NCBI GenBank assembly: GCA_963776055.1
Contig: CAVZLD010000015.1
Location: forward strand, 1 to 64,000
Reading direction: 5' to 3'
DNA length: 64,000 bases
Source: CAVZLD01 sp963776055
GTDB taxonomy: Bacteria; Planctomycetota; Planctomycetia; Pirellulales; Pirellulaceae
How positions within the stretch are numbered: position 1 is the stretch's first letter; every line of letters begins with the position of its first letter. Below are positions 12,389 through 22,362 of this stretch, piece after piece. The position numbers were made by a program, and so were the translations under genes. The notes below the pieces were generated by a model. It made no database searches. It had not been told where the DNA came from and saw nothing but the letters and a program-made list of their open reading frames with translations.

Positions 12389-12419
12389 GGCCCCGCATCT
12401 GCCTGTGGTGCGGGCCTTT
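12389..12419 (+). terminator. Rho-independent-like terminator after the protease gene
   Basis: GGCCC(C)GCA pairs with TGCGGGCC around a loop of about ten bases, followed by TTT. It begins 33 bases after the stop at 12356. Confidence 0.55.
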
Positions 12420-12991
12420 CCGTTCGCCTGTGCGACGACGGAAGGAGCAGCTGACTTTTGGTCGCTAAGGTCGTCCCCCTTGTCGTCTCCAGCTCCGCGC
12501 GAAAACGTAAGTCGCTTGCTGCGGCGGCGTACAAGACGGCTGTCGCGCAGAGCACTTTCTTGGACGCTGAGGATGCATCACCCGCCTGCAATTCAGGAAT
12601 TCTCTACGGCGCCGAAGTTGGACCACCCTCCACAACTTGGCGATTCGCTCAACTGCGGGCGATGAACCAGACCTCTGCAGTTTCGTTCAGACTGACAGAG
12701 GACAGCACCCCTCGAGCGGCTTTCAGCAGGCGATCAGGGACGTATCGAAAACCCGTCGGACCGGCCGTTGATTTCTGATTTGCGTCAAAATACGACCAAA
12801 AAAAACGAGGCACCGCGGACCCGTGGCCTGCCCCCCCGGCGGCACTCTTGGACAGGATCCGATGTAGCCTGGCAGCGCCCCACGACTCGTCGGCTGAGAT
12901 GATCGGGCCGCCGCGGCCTGGATTCTGCCAGAATTTGTGCTGTCATTGAGCGCCTTGCGCGACGCCGACCAGCGATCGCAGGTCCCCAAGA
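12420..12991. other. Non-coding or unassigned stretch
   Basis: About 570 bases with no gene I can support. ORFs are open on the plus strand near 12458-12778 but the product has no recognisable domain, composition bias or ribosome-binding site. Confidence 0.5.
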
Positions 12992-13021
12992 TTCGCGTGA
13001 CCAGGTCGACCGGAGTATAAT
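12992..13021 (+). promoter_or_regulatory. Candidate sigma-70-type promoter
   Basis: A perfect TATAAT at 13016-13021 with a weak -35 (TTCGCG, 12992-12997) 18 bases upstream. It would give a leader of about 45 bases to the PEP-CTERM gene at 13073. Confidence 0.4.
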
Positions 13022-13072
13022 CCAGGTGCTTCCGCCAGGGTCGTGCAGCAGTTGAAGATGGGGGGCAGCGTG

Positions 13073-13771
13073 ATGCGGTGTGTGTCGAATCGAGCGCTAG
13101 ACCGGACGAATGGATTCGCCGGTGTGTTATTCGCTGTCACCACGGTATTGCTTTGCGCATCATCCGGAAACGCGCAGGGATTGGTCGAATACGAGTTTGC
13201 CGGCATAGTGAATGACAACTCGGGTGACCTGGGAATCTTTGGACCATTCGGCACGGTACAAACCAACGACGTGTTTACCGGTCGCTTTTCCTACATGACC
13301 GGGCCGAGCAACCCTGATCAGGAGGTGGGTGACGCACAGCTCGGCGGTTACCATGTCGTCGACTTCGTGCTCGATCAGGCGTTCGTGGCAATTACGCCTA
13401 TGGCAATCGTCGTCTCCCATGTTCCAGGTACACCAACGCTGCCGCCATTGCCGCCCGATCTGGGTACCGACGGGTTCCGCGTCGTGGGGTCCTATTTGCT
13501 GGGACAGGAAGCCAAGTCGGTTTCGCTGAAGCTCCAGGCGCCCTATCAAACGGTGTTCACCGACGATTCGCTACCGACCATTTTGGCGCTCGAAGACTTC
13601 ACCGACTTGCAGACGGTCATTTCAATCCGGGTGCTGGGCATTGCTCCGGACGGTACGAGCCTCATCGATGCGGGTCAACTGACGTCGCTTGTGAAGGTTC
13701 CGGAGCCATCATCCGTTGGCTTGCTGCTGCTGGGCGTTGGCGTCCTGGTGCCGAGGTGGCGTCGCCGTTAA
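13073..13771 (+). CDS. Hypothetical PEP-CTERM protein
   Basis: ATG 13073 is chosen over in-frame GTG 13043 and ATG 13058 because a G-rich ribosome-binding sequence (GGGGGG, 13059-13064) lies at normal distance. The 232-residue product has a signal peptide (GVLFAVTTVLLCASSGNAQ), a central beta-rich region beginning EYEFAGIVNDN with FTGRFSYMTG, a motif typical of several PEP-CTERM proteins, and the ending VPEPSSVGLLLLGVGVLV plus RWRRR. No catalytic motif is visible. It is intact. Probably an exported surface or matrix protein. Confidence 0.8.
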   Translation: MRCVSNRALDRTNGFAGVLFAVTTVLLCASSGNAQGLVEYEFAGIVNDNSGDLGIFGPFGTVQTNDVFTGRFSYMTGPSNPDQEVGDAQLGGYHVVDFVLDQAFVAITPMAIVVSHVPGTPTLPPLPPDLGTDGFRVVGSYLLGQEAKSVSLKLQAPYQTVFTDDSLPTILALEDFTDLQTVISIRVLGIAPDGTSLIDAGQLTSLVKVPEPSSVGLLLLGVGVLVPRWRRR

Positions 13772-14178
13772 CGCACAGTCACTTCCTCCCACGCCATCGA
13801 GCGCGCGAGCCCAGACTCGAGGCAGCCGAGAGCTGCGCCGAAGGAGAAGTGAATTCTGGGCGCGCAGCCGAGCATCGCTCATGCATCTGCCGGGGGATCT
13901 GGAAGCTTGATTGCTAGTCGGCTTGGCCAGAGGCCGATCGAGGCGGATTTGGCGTCCCGAGAATCCAGCCTTTTCTGACTCGGTTTCTGGGGCAGCCAAC
14001 TTTAGATGTCAGATCGATCGAGGGCACAGTGTCAAACGAGGCGAAGGTCATCTCTGTTTTGCGACTATTCCGTGTAAGACTAACATGCCATCGGCGAAAT
14101 ACTCGCTGAGCAGTTCCGTTCATCTCGCCCAGAAGCCCCGGATAGAGTCTTTGGGGAGCACACCCAAGAGTGGGCCAC
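13772..14178. other. Unassigned intergenic stretch
   Basis: About 400 bases without a supportable gene. Short ORFs on both strands lack start signals and recognisable products. Confidence 0.5.
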
Positions 14179-15700
14179 ATGAAGTCGATTACCAGTTGGA
14201 GCGCGGCGTGGCCCGTGCGCCGGCGTACCTCCCTGAGCCTGATCCTATTCGTGGCGTTGGTCGTGCCCATTGGCGCACCGGGGAGCGCCGCCGAACCGGC
14301 GCCCTCGCCCGCTTCCCTGCAGGTGAGCATTGACCCGCGGGTCGAGTTGTTCGCGATCATCTACCGGCTCGCGGGATACCTGTACCATGGCGAGGACCAC
14401 GCAGCCTCGCACTATGAGACGGAGGTGCAAAACCACTTCGGGCGCTACCGGGAGCATCCGGCCGTCGCGCTTACGACCCGTCTTAAGGAGGATCGAAACG
14501 TAGACTACGGCGTCCAGTTGAGCCTCGCGGTGCACGTGGATGACGCCGCCAACCTCCAGCTGCGAGTGCCGCTTGATCCCTGGCCCGAGACGCTGCACGA
14601 GCGCTGGACTCCGGAGCTCATTGACGAGTTCCTCGTCCAGGCCCGCGACTTCGTCACGCAAAGCAACTTCGCCGGGTTTGTCGAGAAGCAGCGCCCCTTC
14701 TATGCCGAGACAGTCGCCCGCGCCGAGCGCGGCGCTCAAGGCCGGGGTCGACGTCGACTGGTTCGACAGCTTCTTTGGCCCCCAGGCCGGTCGGGAGTTC
14801 CGCGTGTTCATCTCGCCTCTTGGCGGGCTGCACGGGTGGTACGCCTTCTGGCTCTCAACGGAGCCGGGGCTCGAGGCGATGAGCGTGATCGGCTGCCAAA
14901 GGTTGGACGACCAAGGCAAGCCGGTGTTTCACCAGGGGGCACGCGGACTGAGCTTTGCCTCTGGGATCGTCCATGAGCTTTCACACTCCTACGTGAACCC
15001 GACCTCAGATCCGTACCTCGATCAGCTCGAGGAGCCCGTCACTCGGATGAAGCCCTTCCTGGTGGGGTATTTCGCCAAAGCCTACGGTCAGGAACACCAC
15101 TCCGCCCTCGTGAGGGAGTCGCTGGTGAGGGCGGCCGTCATCCGCTACCTCCATGAGCACTGGGGATTCTTGGCCGGGCGTCGCGCCCTCGGCAAGGAAT
15201 TGAAGAGTGGCGCCTTCTGGATGCCGGAGCTGCTGGAGACGCTGGAGCAGTACGAAGCCCAGCGCGGCCGTTACCCCGATTTCCAGTCCTACATGCCGGA
15301 GGTGGTCGAGTTCTTCGAGGTCTACAGCTCGCGGATCAGGGCAAAGGCGGCCGTGGCCAAAGCGTCACTTCCTCTTTATGTCCTGCTGTCCGCCGTCTAC
15401 CTCCTTGCCGTCTGGCTCCCGTCGCGCCGGTGGCCGACGCCGATGCCCAGGATGGGATGGGATCGGGTTGTCGCATTCGGTCTGCTCTACGCCGTCGTGG
15501 GTCCCGTTTTTGAATTCTTCCTGCTCGGCAGCAGACCGGGACTCCCGTCGCTGATAGCAGGAGCAGTGCTCCTCCTGGCAGCCACGCTCATAGGGCGCAG
15601 AGCCAGGTCAGCAGCAGGTGGGGCCGCGCCCACAGGCCCGCCGGACGAGACCGCGGGTTCTTGGCCGGCGCAGACCTCGGTATGTGCCCGCCTCCCTTGA
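14179..15700 (+). CDS. DUF4932-like membrane-bound metallopeptidase-like protein, one frameshift
   Basis: ATG 14179 opens a signal peptide (SLSLILFVALVVPIGAPGSAA). The body carries FGPQAGREFRVFISPLGG and the motif IVHELSHSYVNP, an HExxH-like zinc motif written HELSH that I associate with DUF4932 proteins. The C-terminal third has at least three hydrophobic helices: PLYVLLSAVYLLAVWL, VVAFGLLYAVVGPVFEFFLL and LIAGAVLLLAATLI. The frame changes near 14738 (GAGCGCGGCG); one extra base or two missing bases explains it. GC content looks higher than in the neighbours, which may mean lateral origin. Proteolytic activity is inferred only from the motif. Another hydrophobic ORF at 15618-15857 may be its true C-terminus after a further shift. 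Confidence 0.7.
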
Positions 15701-15857
15701 GTTGAGCTACCTGCTCGTCCTCGTCGGCGCACCGGTGATGCTGTCGGCTCGGCTTTCGTGGGTTTTCAGCGTCATCGCGGTGCTGGCGATGCTGCTCCAG
15801 GCCAGGGCCAGCAGAGCGCCTGCCATGGCCTCTGATGCGGTTGTCGAGGGCCGATGA
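15618..15857 (+). CDS. Hydrophobic ORF, possibly the C-terminus of the DUF4932-like gene
   Basis: The ORF overlaps the end of the preceding gene in another frame and encodes two hydrophobic stretches (LSYLLVLVGAPVML and VFSVIAVLAMLLQ). It has no good ribosome-binding site. Since the preceding protein already ends in a series of membrane helices, continuation after a frameshift is more likely than a separate gene. Confidence 0.3.
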   Translation: MGPRPQARRTRPRVLGRRRPRYVPASLELSYLLVLVGAPVMLSARLSWVFSVIAVLAMLLQARASRAPAMASDAVVEGR

Positions 15858-16378
15858 GACCGTGCTGAGAGTACTTCACAAAACGCATGAGGGTTTCGTA
15901 TCGCGCGCGTGACGGACACATCGGTAGTTTCTAGCTGCGCGAAAACTGCACATGTCCGACACACCCATTGCAGTTCATCAGCGTGCTGTTCCTGCTCCGC
16001 GGGCGCACGCACGAGCGTCGGTCGAGTCCCAGACAGCCGTCAGAAGGTCGTTTTGATTTATCGGACGCGTTGAGAAACCACCCTCGTGAGACACCGGTCG
16101 GCCCGGCCCGTCGCATGCCCCCGCCGGGTGGTTCGACGAGTGTCAGAACTCATCGCCAGGCCGGCTCTTGATGGCCGACGAGAGCCCAGTCAATTGTGGA
16201 ACGGCAGGTCCAACCGATGGAGTACTTCTGGGGAACGTTGCAGCCCGCTTAACAGAGATACGCACAGTGTGCGTCTCCGACGCCCACCAGCTTTGCACTC
16301 ACCCGAAGTTCCGTCCGAAGGGAGCGACGGGGAGACACTCGCGCCTTGTCCATGGCTGTCTGCCATTGACCGCCAGAA
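15858..16378. other. Intergenic region with dispersed repeat and a cruciform
   Basis: No gene is supported. It holds a dispersed repeat (16049-16188, listed separately) and a palindrome at 16255-16277 (GAGA-TA-CGCACA / TGTGCG-TCTC) about 100 bases beyond the stop of the reverse-strand gene at 16379, without a T-run. Confidence 0.5.
16049..16188 (+). repeat. Dispersed intergenic repeat, locus 1
   Basis: The part 16086-16188 matches 19915-20016 at roughly 85 percent by eye (GTGAGACACCGGTCGGCCCG at its start). The part 16049-16090 matches 23720-23762 (CGTTTTGATTT ... TGAGAAACCACC). This locus therefore joins both halves of the family. Confidence 0.75.
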
Positions 16379-18114
16379 TCAGGCATGGGTCAGTCGTTTC
16401 CGCTGAGCGAGAGCCAGCAGGGCAAGCAGAGCTGTGCAGCCGAGTGCCGACGTCGAAGGCTCTGGAACGTTCGTGACGAAAACGCCACTCGAGCCGTCGG
16501 TGAACGTAGCATGGAAGGCCACTTGGCCAAGGTCATTAAAGCCACTGCGGCGCCCGTCTTCATTACCGGAGTCACCCACGAACCCGAGATCGGAAATGGT
16601 ACGGACATCACCGTCGGCCACTTCCAGCAGATCACCTTCGCAGGCAACTCGCCTCAGGATGCTGGACGTGTCTTCGGCCCAGATCCCCGTGCCGCCGCCC
16701 TCCAAGGACGCGACGAAGGCTGTTTGGCCCGCACCGTTGATTACGGGACGGCTGAGAAGGAAGCCACCGAAGTTCGTTCCGTCCGTTCCTGGAGCAGGCG
16801 ACCCTTCACGGGCAACCGGCTGGAGGCGGCCCGAACCTTCTGACCAAATGCCCGAATCGTTGAGACTTGTCACGGCTCCCCCGGTCCGGAGGATCCCGCT
16901 GAAAGCGGTCTGGCCCTCGCCGTTGATCACGGGCAGACTGAAGCCGCCAAAAAAACCCCCGTCGGTCCCTGGGGCAGGAGAGCCTTTCCGGGCAACCAGC
17001 GACAGGTGCCCGGAACCCTCGGACCAAATGCCCAAATCGCTGGAGTCATCCACACCTTGCAGAAGAGCTAGGAAGGCAACCTGGCCTGCGTCGTTGACTG
17101 CAACCTGATTCGGTACAAAATAGCGCACGAAACTTCCGAAACGCTCACCGCTGGTCCCCGGAGCAGGCGCCCTTCTCGGGCCACAAGCGCCAAGCTCCCG
17201 GATGCTTCCGACCAGATTGCCGAATCATTCGTACTATTCACGTTTCCACCACGTTGAAGTGTTCCCAGAAACGCCGTCTGGCCGGCGCCATTGATGGCAG
17301 GCCTCTGCAGCACGCTGAATGTGGCACCACCGGTTCCCGGAGCCGTCGAACCCTCGCGCGCCACCAGTGTCAACGTGCCCGGACCCTCCGACCAGATCCC
17401 CGTATTGTTGGAACTCGTCACGGCTCCTCCGGTCTGAAGCAGGCCTCGAAACGCCGTCTGGCCCGCATCGTTGAAAACCGGGTCCTCGATAAACGGATAG
17501 CCACCTGTACCACCTCCGAAAGTCGCGCCGCCGGTTCCCGGTGCGAGTGAGCCCTCACGGGCGATCAGTGTCAGGCCACCAGGACCTTCCGACCAGAGCC
17601 CGACGTCGTTCGAACTGTTCACGCTCCCGCCGGTTTGGAGGAACCGACGAAACACGGTCTGGCCAGCACTGTTGATCCCCGGCAAGGTATTGAACTCGTA
17701 GGACGGCGGAGCGAAGTCACTGAAGTTGGCGCCGCCGGTTCCTGGCGCGGCGAAGCCCTCGCGGACCACCAGGCCCAGCGTACCTGAACCTTCGGACCAC
17801 GTTCCGGAATCGTTGAAAGGGTCCACGCCGCCCCCAACCACCATTGATGCGTCAAACGCCGCCTGGCCCACAACGTTGAGGACGGGATCGCTGAAGCCAC
17901 GGAAGTCGGCCTCGTCACCACCCGGTGCCGTCCGTCCCGACAAGGCAACAGTGCGTGTAGGAAGTCGAACGGTTGCAGACAATACGTCGTGCGACGCTCC
18001 GCCGATAGCCGCGATGCAGATTACTTGTACTACCGCGCCGATGGAAGCGGGAGTTCTGGCGCAAGCAGCGCCCACTACGGCAGTCAGATCAGACAGGCAG
18101 TCGATGCGTCTCAT
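16379..18114 (-). CDS. NxxGxxAF tandem-repeat PEP-CTERM protein, one frameshift
   Basis: Read from 18114 the product has an N-terminal hydrophobic segment and then at least eight repeats of about 65 residues. Each repeat contains an NxxGxxAF-type motif (LNVVGQAAFDAS, INSAGQTVF, FNDAGQTAFRG, INGAGQTAFLG, VNDAGQVAFLA, INGEGQTAFSG, INGAGQTAFVA, FNDLGQVAFHA) alternating with GIWSEGSG...LVAREGSxAPGT. This is the choice-of-anchor NxxGxxAF repeat family. It ends in VPEPSTSALGCTALLALLAL plus RKR, a PEP-CTERM signal. The frame changes near 17130-17160. The repeats probably form a beta-propeller-like surface domain. The repeated DNA could also cause assembly or copy-number errors. Confidence 0.85.
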
Positions 18115-18889
18115 AGCGTTCGACCTGCTACCATGACTCGGAACTCACCAAGGCTACCTGTGCCCTTCAAGGTTGCGCCGCCAATGAGCCTCGGCGAGCA
18201 ACGCGAAGCCGACGAAATCCGGGCTCTCGCTGGTCGCCCTGGCTCATCTACCGCGCAGCGATCAATAAACTTCCACTGCTGGCGAACACATTGCCATTCC
18301 GGTCATGCCCATTCCTGGAAAAAGCGAAATACATGCCGATGTTCGTCATTCATTCAGGCGACCCGGAACGCCCCTATGGTAATGAGCGCCTACGTGCCCC
18401 AACGTTGAATTCTAGTTGGCAGGATCGGCTACCGCCACAGCCGCTATGCGTGATTGAGTTGAACCGCATGGCTCCACCCGATTCGGTCATTTCCGGCAAA
18501 CCACGTACTGTGTATTGATTCCCGCAGACGCTCCCCTGGCGACAGCCGGGCCAGCCCGCGCCGTCTCACGATACGACCTCAATCCGGGTCGGTGTTGGCC
18601 TCCCATCAACGGGCTGCTGTCTTGTCAGAGTGGCTCAGCATCGAGACCTGTCGCGTCAAACATTGGGGCCGGGGTCCTTGCGGCCCGGTGGCGGACGAAC
18701 GTTCGTTGACACAATCCCACGCACAGGAGGGGATGCTGAGGTCTCTAAGGCTGTAGCTGGACATCTCGCAGGTCACGACAGCTCCAACGAACAGGCCGAT
18801 TCACAATATTGGCTGCCAGAGGCAAATAGCCGCTGTTGTTTACCGAGCGATGATGTGCCGACGATTCAATCTCCTCGTGAGGTGCCCTT
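18115..18889. other. Unassigned stretch, possible decayed recombinase end
   Basis: About 775 bases without a supportable gene. A plus-strand ORF around 18630-19031 contains VSKAVAGHLAGHDSSNEQ followed by ADSQYW, which vaguely resembles the GH...Y end of tyrosine recombinases. The rest of such a protein is not recognisable. Confidence 0.4.
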
Positions 18890-19084
18890 ATGTCGAAGCC
18901 GTCAGATGCTCCAGCCATGTCGGTGTTGGCTGCAGTCAGTTTCTGGCTGGGCGGTCAACCGCTGTTCATGGGCTTTCTTGCCTATCACAAGTGCTGGCTT
19001 GGTGAGGGCCAAGGTTATGAAGGAGGTTTGACCGGTTTCCTGGGAGGCGTGTTTCTTTGGGGCCTGTTCTTCTGCTCGTCTTAG
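18890..19084 (+). CDS. Small hypothetical membrane protein
   Basis: ATG 18890 follows GAGG at 18879-18882. The 64-residue product has two hydrophobic segments (MSVLAAVSFWLGGQPLFMG and FLGGVFLWGLFFC) and resembles no family I can name. It is the first of a series of small unrelated plus-strand genes each with its own start signal. Confidence 0.45.
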   Translation: MSKPSDAPAMSVLAAVSFWLGGQPLFMGFLAYHKCWLGEGQGYEGGLTGFLGGVFLWGLFFCSS

Positions 19085-19126
19085 AGAGAAGGTCAGGCCT
19101 CCTCCACATTCCGTGAATGGACAGTC

Positions 19127-19631
19127 ATGACCACATCATCGTCAAGGCGAATGTCACCGGAGATGAAGGTCTTGGTCTCCCGGATAGTCCCACTCGTCTT
19201 CGCCGTGATTGGAACCTTGTTTCTTCTTTCTGGCGTGCGTGGGCTTATCCGGTCAAGAGCCAGCCTGCGCTGGCCCACCGTTCAGGGCAAGGTGATTGCA
19301 TCATCGGTTGAGCGTACGCACGACACCGGCGAAACCTATCATGCCCACGTACAATATGAATTTGCTGTTGAGGGTACGACCTACAACGGCGACCGAGTAG
19401 CATACGGAGACTTTCATCACGGTGACCCGACACAGCCCACTTCCTGTAGTCCGGCGTTATCCAAAAGGGAGGATCGTATCCGTGCATTACATGCCTGGAA
19501 AGCCGGAAGAGTGCCTGCTGGAGCCCGGTCTGAAAGCGCAACATTGGTTCTATCCGGGTGTCGGATTGGCCTTCTTCACTCTAGGCACTCTGATGGCCGT
19601 GCTGCTGCCAAAGGTAAAGTGGAAACACTAG
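19127..19631 (+). CDS. DUF3592 membrane protein, one frameshift
   Basis: ATG 19127. An N-terminal membrane helix (IVPLVFAVIGTLFLLSGVRG) is followed by the DUF3592 core: RWPTVQGKVIASSVER, YHAHVQYEFAVEGTTYNGDRV, then after a frame change near 19432-19450 RRYPKGRIVSVHYMPGKPEE and LEPGL. A second membrane helix (GVGLAFFTLGTLMAVLL) ends the protein at TAG 19629-19631. The two halves match the usual DUF3592 order exactly, so one gene is restored. Function of the family is not known. Confidence 0.7.
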
Positions 19632-19660
19632 CCGCCGTGTCTGCTCAGTCCATACGGGAT

Positions 19661-19864
19661 ATGCGCATGAAGAGTGCAAGGTTCTTTCTGATTGTCGCCG
19701 TGGTCTTGGGTTTCGCAGGGATCAAATGCCTCAACAGCGGTGCGACACCAACGTTTGGCGCAGAGGAGGTCCACAAGATCGGCATCTTTTGTTCAACTCT
19801 CTCCACGGTGATGCTCATACTCGGTGTCGCGATCGTTGTTGCCATATCCCGGAGACGTGACTGA
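19661..19864 (+). CDS. Small hypothetical membrane protein
   Basis: ATG 19661 (second possible ATG 19667) gives 67 residues with two hydrophobic helices (FFLIVAVVLGFAGIKCL and IGIFCSTLSTVMLILGVAIVV) and a basic end RRRD. It starts 30 bases after the DUF3592 gene and may be co-transcribed. No family recognised. Confidence 0.5.
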   Translation: MRMKSARFFLIVAVVLGFAGIKCLNSGATPTFGAEEVHKIGIFCSTLSTVMLILGVAIVVAISRRRD

Positions 19865-19914
19865 CGGTTTAGCCTTTGATCGAGAGGAATGGCGGTAGTC
19901 AAGAAAAGATCCTG

Positions 19915-20016
19915 GTGAGACACCGGTCGGCCCGGTCCGTCGCATGCCCCTGCCGGGTGGATCAACTCGTGCCAGAACTCATCGCCAAGCCGGTTGTTGA
20001 TTCGCGTCGAGAACCC
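19915..20016 (+). repeat. Dispersed intergenic repeat, locus 2
   Basis: Matches 16086-16188. It lies in a 378-base gene-free stretch (19865-20242) in which I see no other feature. Confidence 0.7.
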
Positions 20017-20242
20017 AACGTTTGCCGGGACCGCCATTTGGTCCAGGTGTTCACGACTAGCCGACGCCGGTCGAGTTCGATGCGGTGCGTCGGTGCACCT
20101 CGCTTCTTCAGACTGATGCGGTGTCGGCTGGTAGTTTCGGCACGAACTTGCCCTCCAGTAATTGCAGGTACTGTCTGGCTGGTAAAATGCGTCGAAGAGT
20201 CGTGCATATCAAGGCGTACAGGCAAAGTCTAGGCCGCAAGAT

Positions 20243-21190
20243 ATGATCCTCCTCCAGCGAACAATCTACATTGGCGTTGTTCTCTTGTGGGTGTCGTATG
20301 GACTTCTTTTCCCCACCTGGGTTGGACGAATCTACAACCCCGATGATTTTAGCAATCCCAAGACGTGGCGCAGCGGTGGGGTATTTGGCTTACGAGGCGC
20401 GAATGGGTTTTACAGGCGTGCACCTATCTGGAGTCCGCCGATGGCGAGCGGTGATTCAATGCATCCGTCGGTTCGCTGGCCCTGGCAATCTCCCAGCCAG
20501 CGCAACCACGTCGAACTCGCCCTTGCTCGTGTTTTTGCTCGCTGGTCAGGTGGCATACTTGTCTTGGGGTTTATCTTTCGCGGTGTCAACTGGATCAAGC
20601 CCTCGGAGAAACCAGACGCTCTTCTTTCGATCGCGTGGTCTGTCTCGCTCTCACTTGTCATCGCATGGCTCTGCATCTTCGCACTGGCGGCATTTTCGAT
20701 GGGCTATGCTGCAACGGATCCTGTAATCGTCGGAGTTCTCTCGTTTGGGGCTCTTGCGGGACTGATGTACGGTATTGGTGCGCATTGGTGCAGACACTCC
20801 AAAACGGAATTGACGCGTCATGGCACGGATTCGCCGCCGAACCGAACCACTGCGGCCGACGCAGGTGGCGAAACCAGCAAACAAGTTCGCCAAGTGGGCG
20901 CTGGCCTGTTGTGGTTTACGCTCGGAATCATTGCGGGATTCTGTATCACATGGGCAGCAGGATCAATCGCGTCATTATTTCGCGGTCCTGTTGTGGGTGT
21001 TTGGGAGTTGGGAACACCGCGATATGCCCACGATCAGACTCCCGTCAATGTCGCCGCAGGTTTGGGAATCTTGGCGACAGGATGGCTTCTGGGGATTCTG
21101 CTCGCCGTGCGTCGTCAGTCTCGTGGATTTACTCTCGGCCTGCTTGTCGCATCGACGGTACTTGGCATCATGTTTGCGATGTGGCATTAA
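20243..21190 (+). CDS. Hypothetical polytopic membrane protein
   Basis: A 315-residue ORF with about six hydrophobic helices: the N-terminal IYIGVVLLWVSYGLLF, GGILVLGFIFRG, LLSIAWSVSLSLVIAWLCIF, VGVLSFGALAGLMYGIGA, LLWFTLGIIAGFCITWAAG, and at the C-terminus VNVAAGLGILATGWLLGILL and LGLLVASTVLGIMFAMW. The ribosome-binding site is weak. The section about residues 40-90 is poorly hydrophobic and could be read in another frame between two compensating shifts. No family recognised. A palindromic element starts 22 bases after the stop. Confidence 0.5.
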   Translation: MILLQRTIYIGVVLLWVSYGLLFPTWVGRIYNPDDFSNPKTWRSGGVFGLRGANGFYRRAPIWSPPMASGDSMHPSVRWPWQSPSQRNHVELALARVFARWSGGILVLGFIFRGVNWIKPSEKPDALLSIAWSVSLSLVIAWLCIFALAAFSMGYAATDPVIVGVLSFGALAGLMYGIGAHWCRHSKTELTRHGTDSPPNRTTAADAGGETSKQVRQVGAGLLWFTLGIIAGFCITWAAGSIASLFRGPVVGVWELGTPRYAHDQTPVNVAAGLGILATGWLLGILLAVRRQSRGFTLGLLVASTVLGIMFAMWH

Positions 21191-21211
21191 CACTGGACGG
21201 ACCGTCGTTCG

Positions 21212-21331
21212 GCCTAACCAATAAGTACTTGACTTCGCGAGGAACTCGCCGAAGCTCAAGTCCAACCAAGCGGTGGAGCGGAGCGGCTACAATTCCGGCG
21301 GTTTGATACGTAGACTATTGGAAAGTTAGCC
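21212..21331 (+). repeat. 120-bp imperfect palindromic element, attC-like
   Basis: The outer arms are GCCTAACCAATAAGT at 21212-21226 and ACTATTGG-AAA-GTTAGCC at 21314-21331. They pair, leaving one extra A on the left and AAA on the right. Inside is a hairpin at 21227-21261 with ACTTGACTTCGCGAG pairing to its complement around a GAA loop with two bulged C. GCCTAAC fits RYYYAAC; GTTAGCC differs from GTTRRRY at one base. The shape resembles an integron attC site, but only one such site is visible. Confidence 0.4.
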
Positions 21332-21655
21332 GGTAATTCGGGCTCCGTACTGACGGTCCGCCACCCGGTTACCTTGGTCGTTCGTCAGTTGCCGTCCCAT
21401 CTACTCAGACGTTTCGTAACTCGCTTCATAGTCGACCCTTTTTTGCAGCGGCTTTGGCCAGCACAACCCAAGGTCGGATGACGAACCGGAGTTGCCCGCC
21501 CAGTAGCAACTTGGGCACCCTGGGGATATCTTGAATATCAACCGAGGATGATCCCTGTTGAAGTAAGCTGCGACGCTACGTTCGGTGGCGGCCGAGCATC
21601 TCGCGGCAAGCATTGCGACGTCATTCCAAATCCCCACAATGGGAAGGAACAGGTC
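21332..21655. other. Unassigned intergenic stretch
   Basis: About 320 bases between the palindromic element and the next start. No gene or clear regulatory site seen. Confidence 0.5.
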
Positions 21656-22255
21656 ATGCGACCTCTCTTGATCTTGGCTACCATTCTCTGCCTTGGATTG
21701 GTTGATGCTTTGGTCGCCACTGGAGATGACAGCGACGATGTTAAACGAGCGATTCCAGCTGATTCCGCAATGATGCACACGGACTTCGAGAGGCTTATTA
21801 CTTCGAGCGTTCCCAAAGCCTCCGATGTCGAAGACAAGTCGCTCACGTTGATGCTGTTCGCCGCCATGAAGGTGGAAGAGAGTCAGACTCCGAAGCAGCA
21901 AGAGCAGTTCCGTTATCTGTTCAATAACGGCGGCGTGCCGAAACCGTCGGACCTAGCCAGAGAGATGTGTCGAGAAAGAAGAACCGGAACACGACGCATT
22001 GTGCTGGCGCCCGTGACTTTCATACACGAGGATCGAATTACCGATTATGTCTGCGAAGTGGAAGAGGATACGGCTACCGGGAATGTAGCGTTCGAGGCTC
22101 CTCGTCTGTATCGGGGTAAGGTGGATTTCGTTGCCCGAAGAATCAAAGGGAAGTGGTTCATCGCTGAATTCATTATGCCCGCGTACAGCATCCACGTCAT
22201 TCGGGGCAAAGATGGAACGTGGAAAAACAAATCCGCCGATTCGGAATCCGACTGA
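21656..22255 (+). CDS. Hypothetical secreted protein
   Basis: ATG 21656 follows AAGGA in GGGAAGGAACAGGTC and opens the signal peptide MRPLLILATILCLGLVDA. The 199-residue product has a helical N-terminal half and a C-terminal half rich in beta strands (RRIVLAPVTFI, ITDYVCEVEE, GKVDFVARRIKGKWFIAEF). The order of strands with VDFVARRIKGKWFIAEF resembles a lumazine or NTF2-like small fold, but I cannot name a family. Intact; own ribosome-binding site. Confidence 0.6.
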   Translation: MRPLLILATILCLGLVDALVATGDDSDDVKRAIPADSAMMHTDFERLITSSVPKASDVEDKSLTLMLFAAMKVEESQTPKQQEQFRYLFNNGGVPKPSDLAREMCRERRTGTRRIVLAPVTFIHEDRITDYVCEVEEDTATGNVAFEAPRLYRGKVDFVARRIKGKWFIAEFIMPAYSIHVIRGKDGTWKNKSADSESD

Positions 22256-22362
22256 GCTTGTCCGTTCCATCAACTCACACGTTTTCGTGGACACACCACA
22301 ATACCACCCTGTTCTTGAGACAGAGTCCCCGACCGATTGTTCTATAGTAGGAGCTGCGAAAG

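Noticed and set aside
12458..12778. 106-codon ORF after the protease gene
   Set aside because: No ribosome-binding site, domain or composition signal; lies after a terminator.
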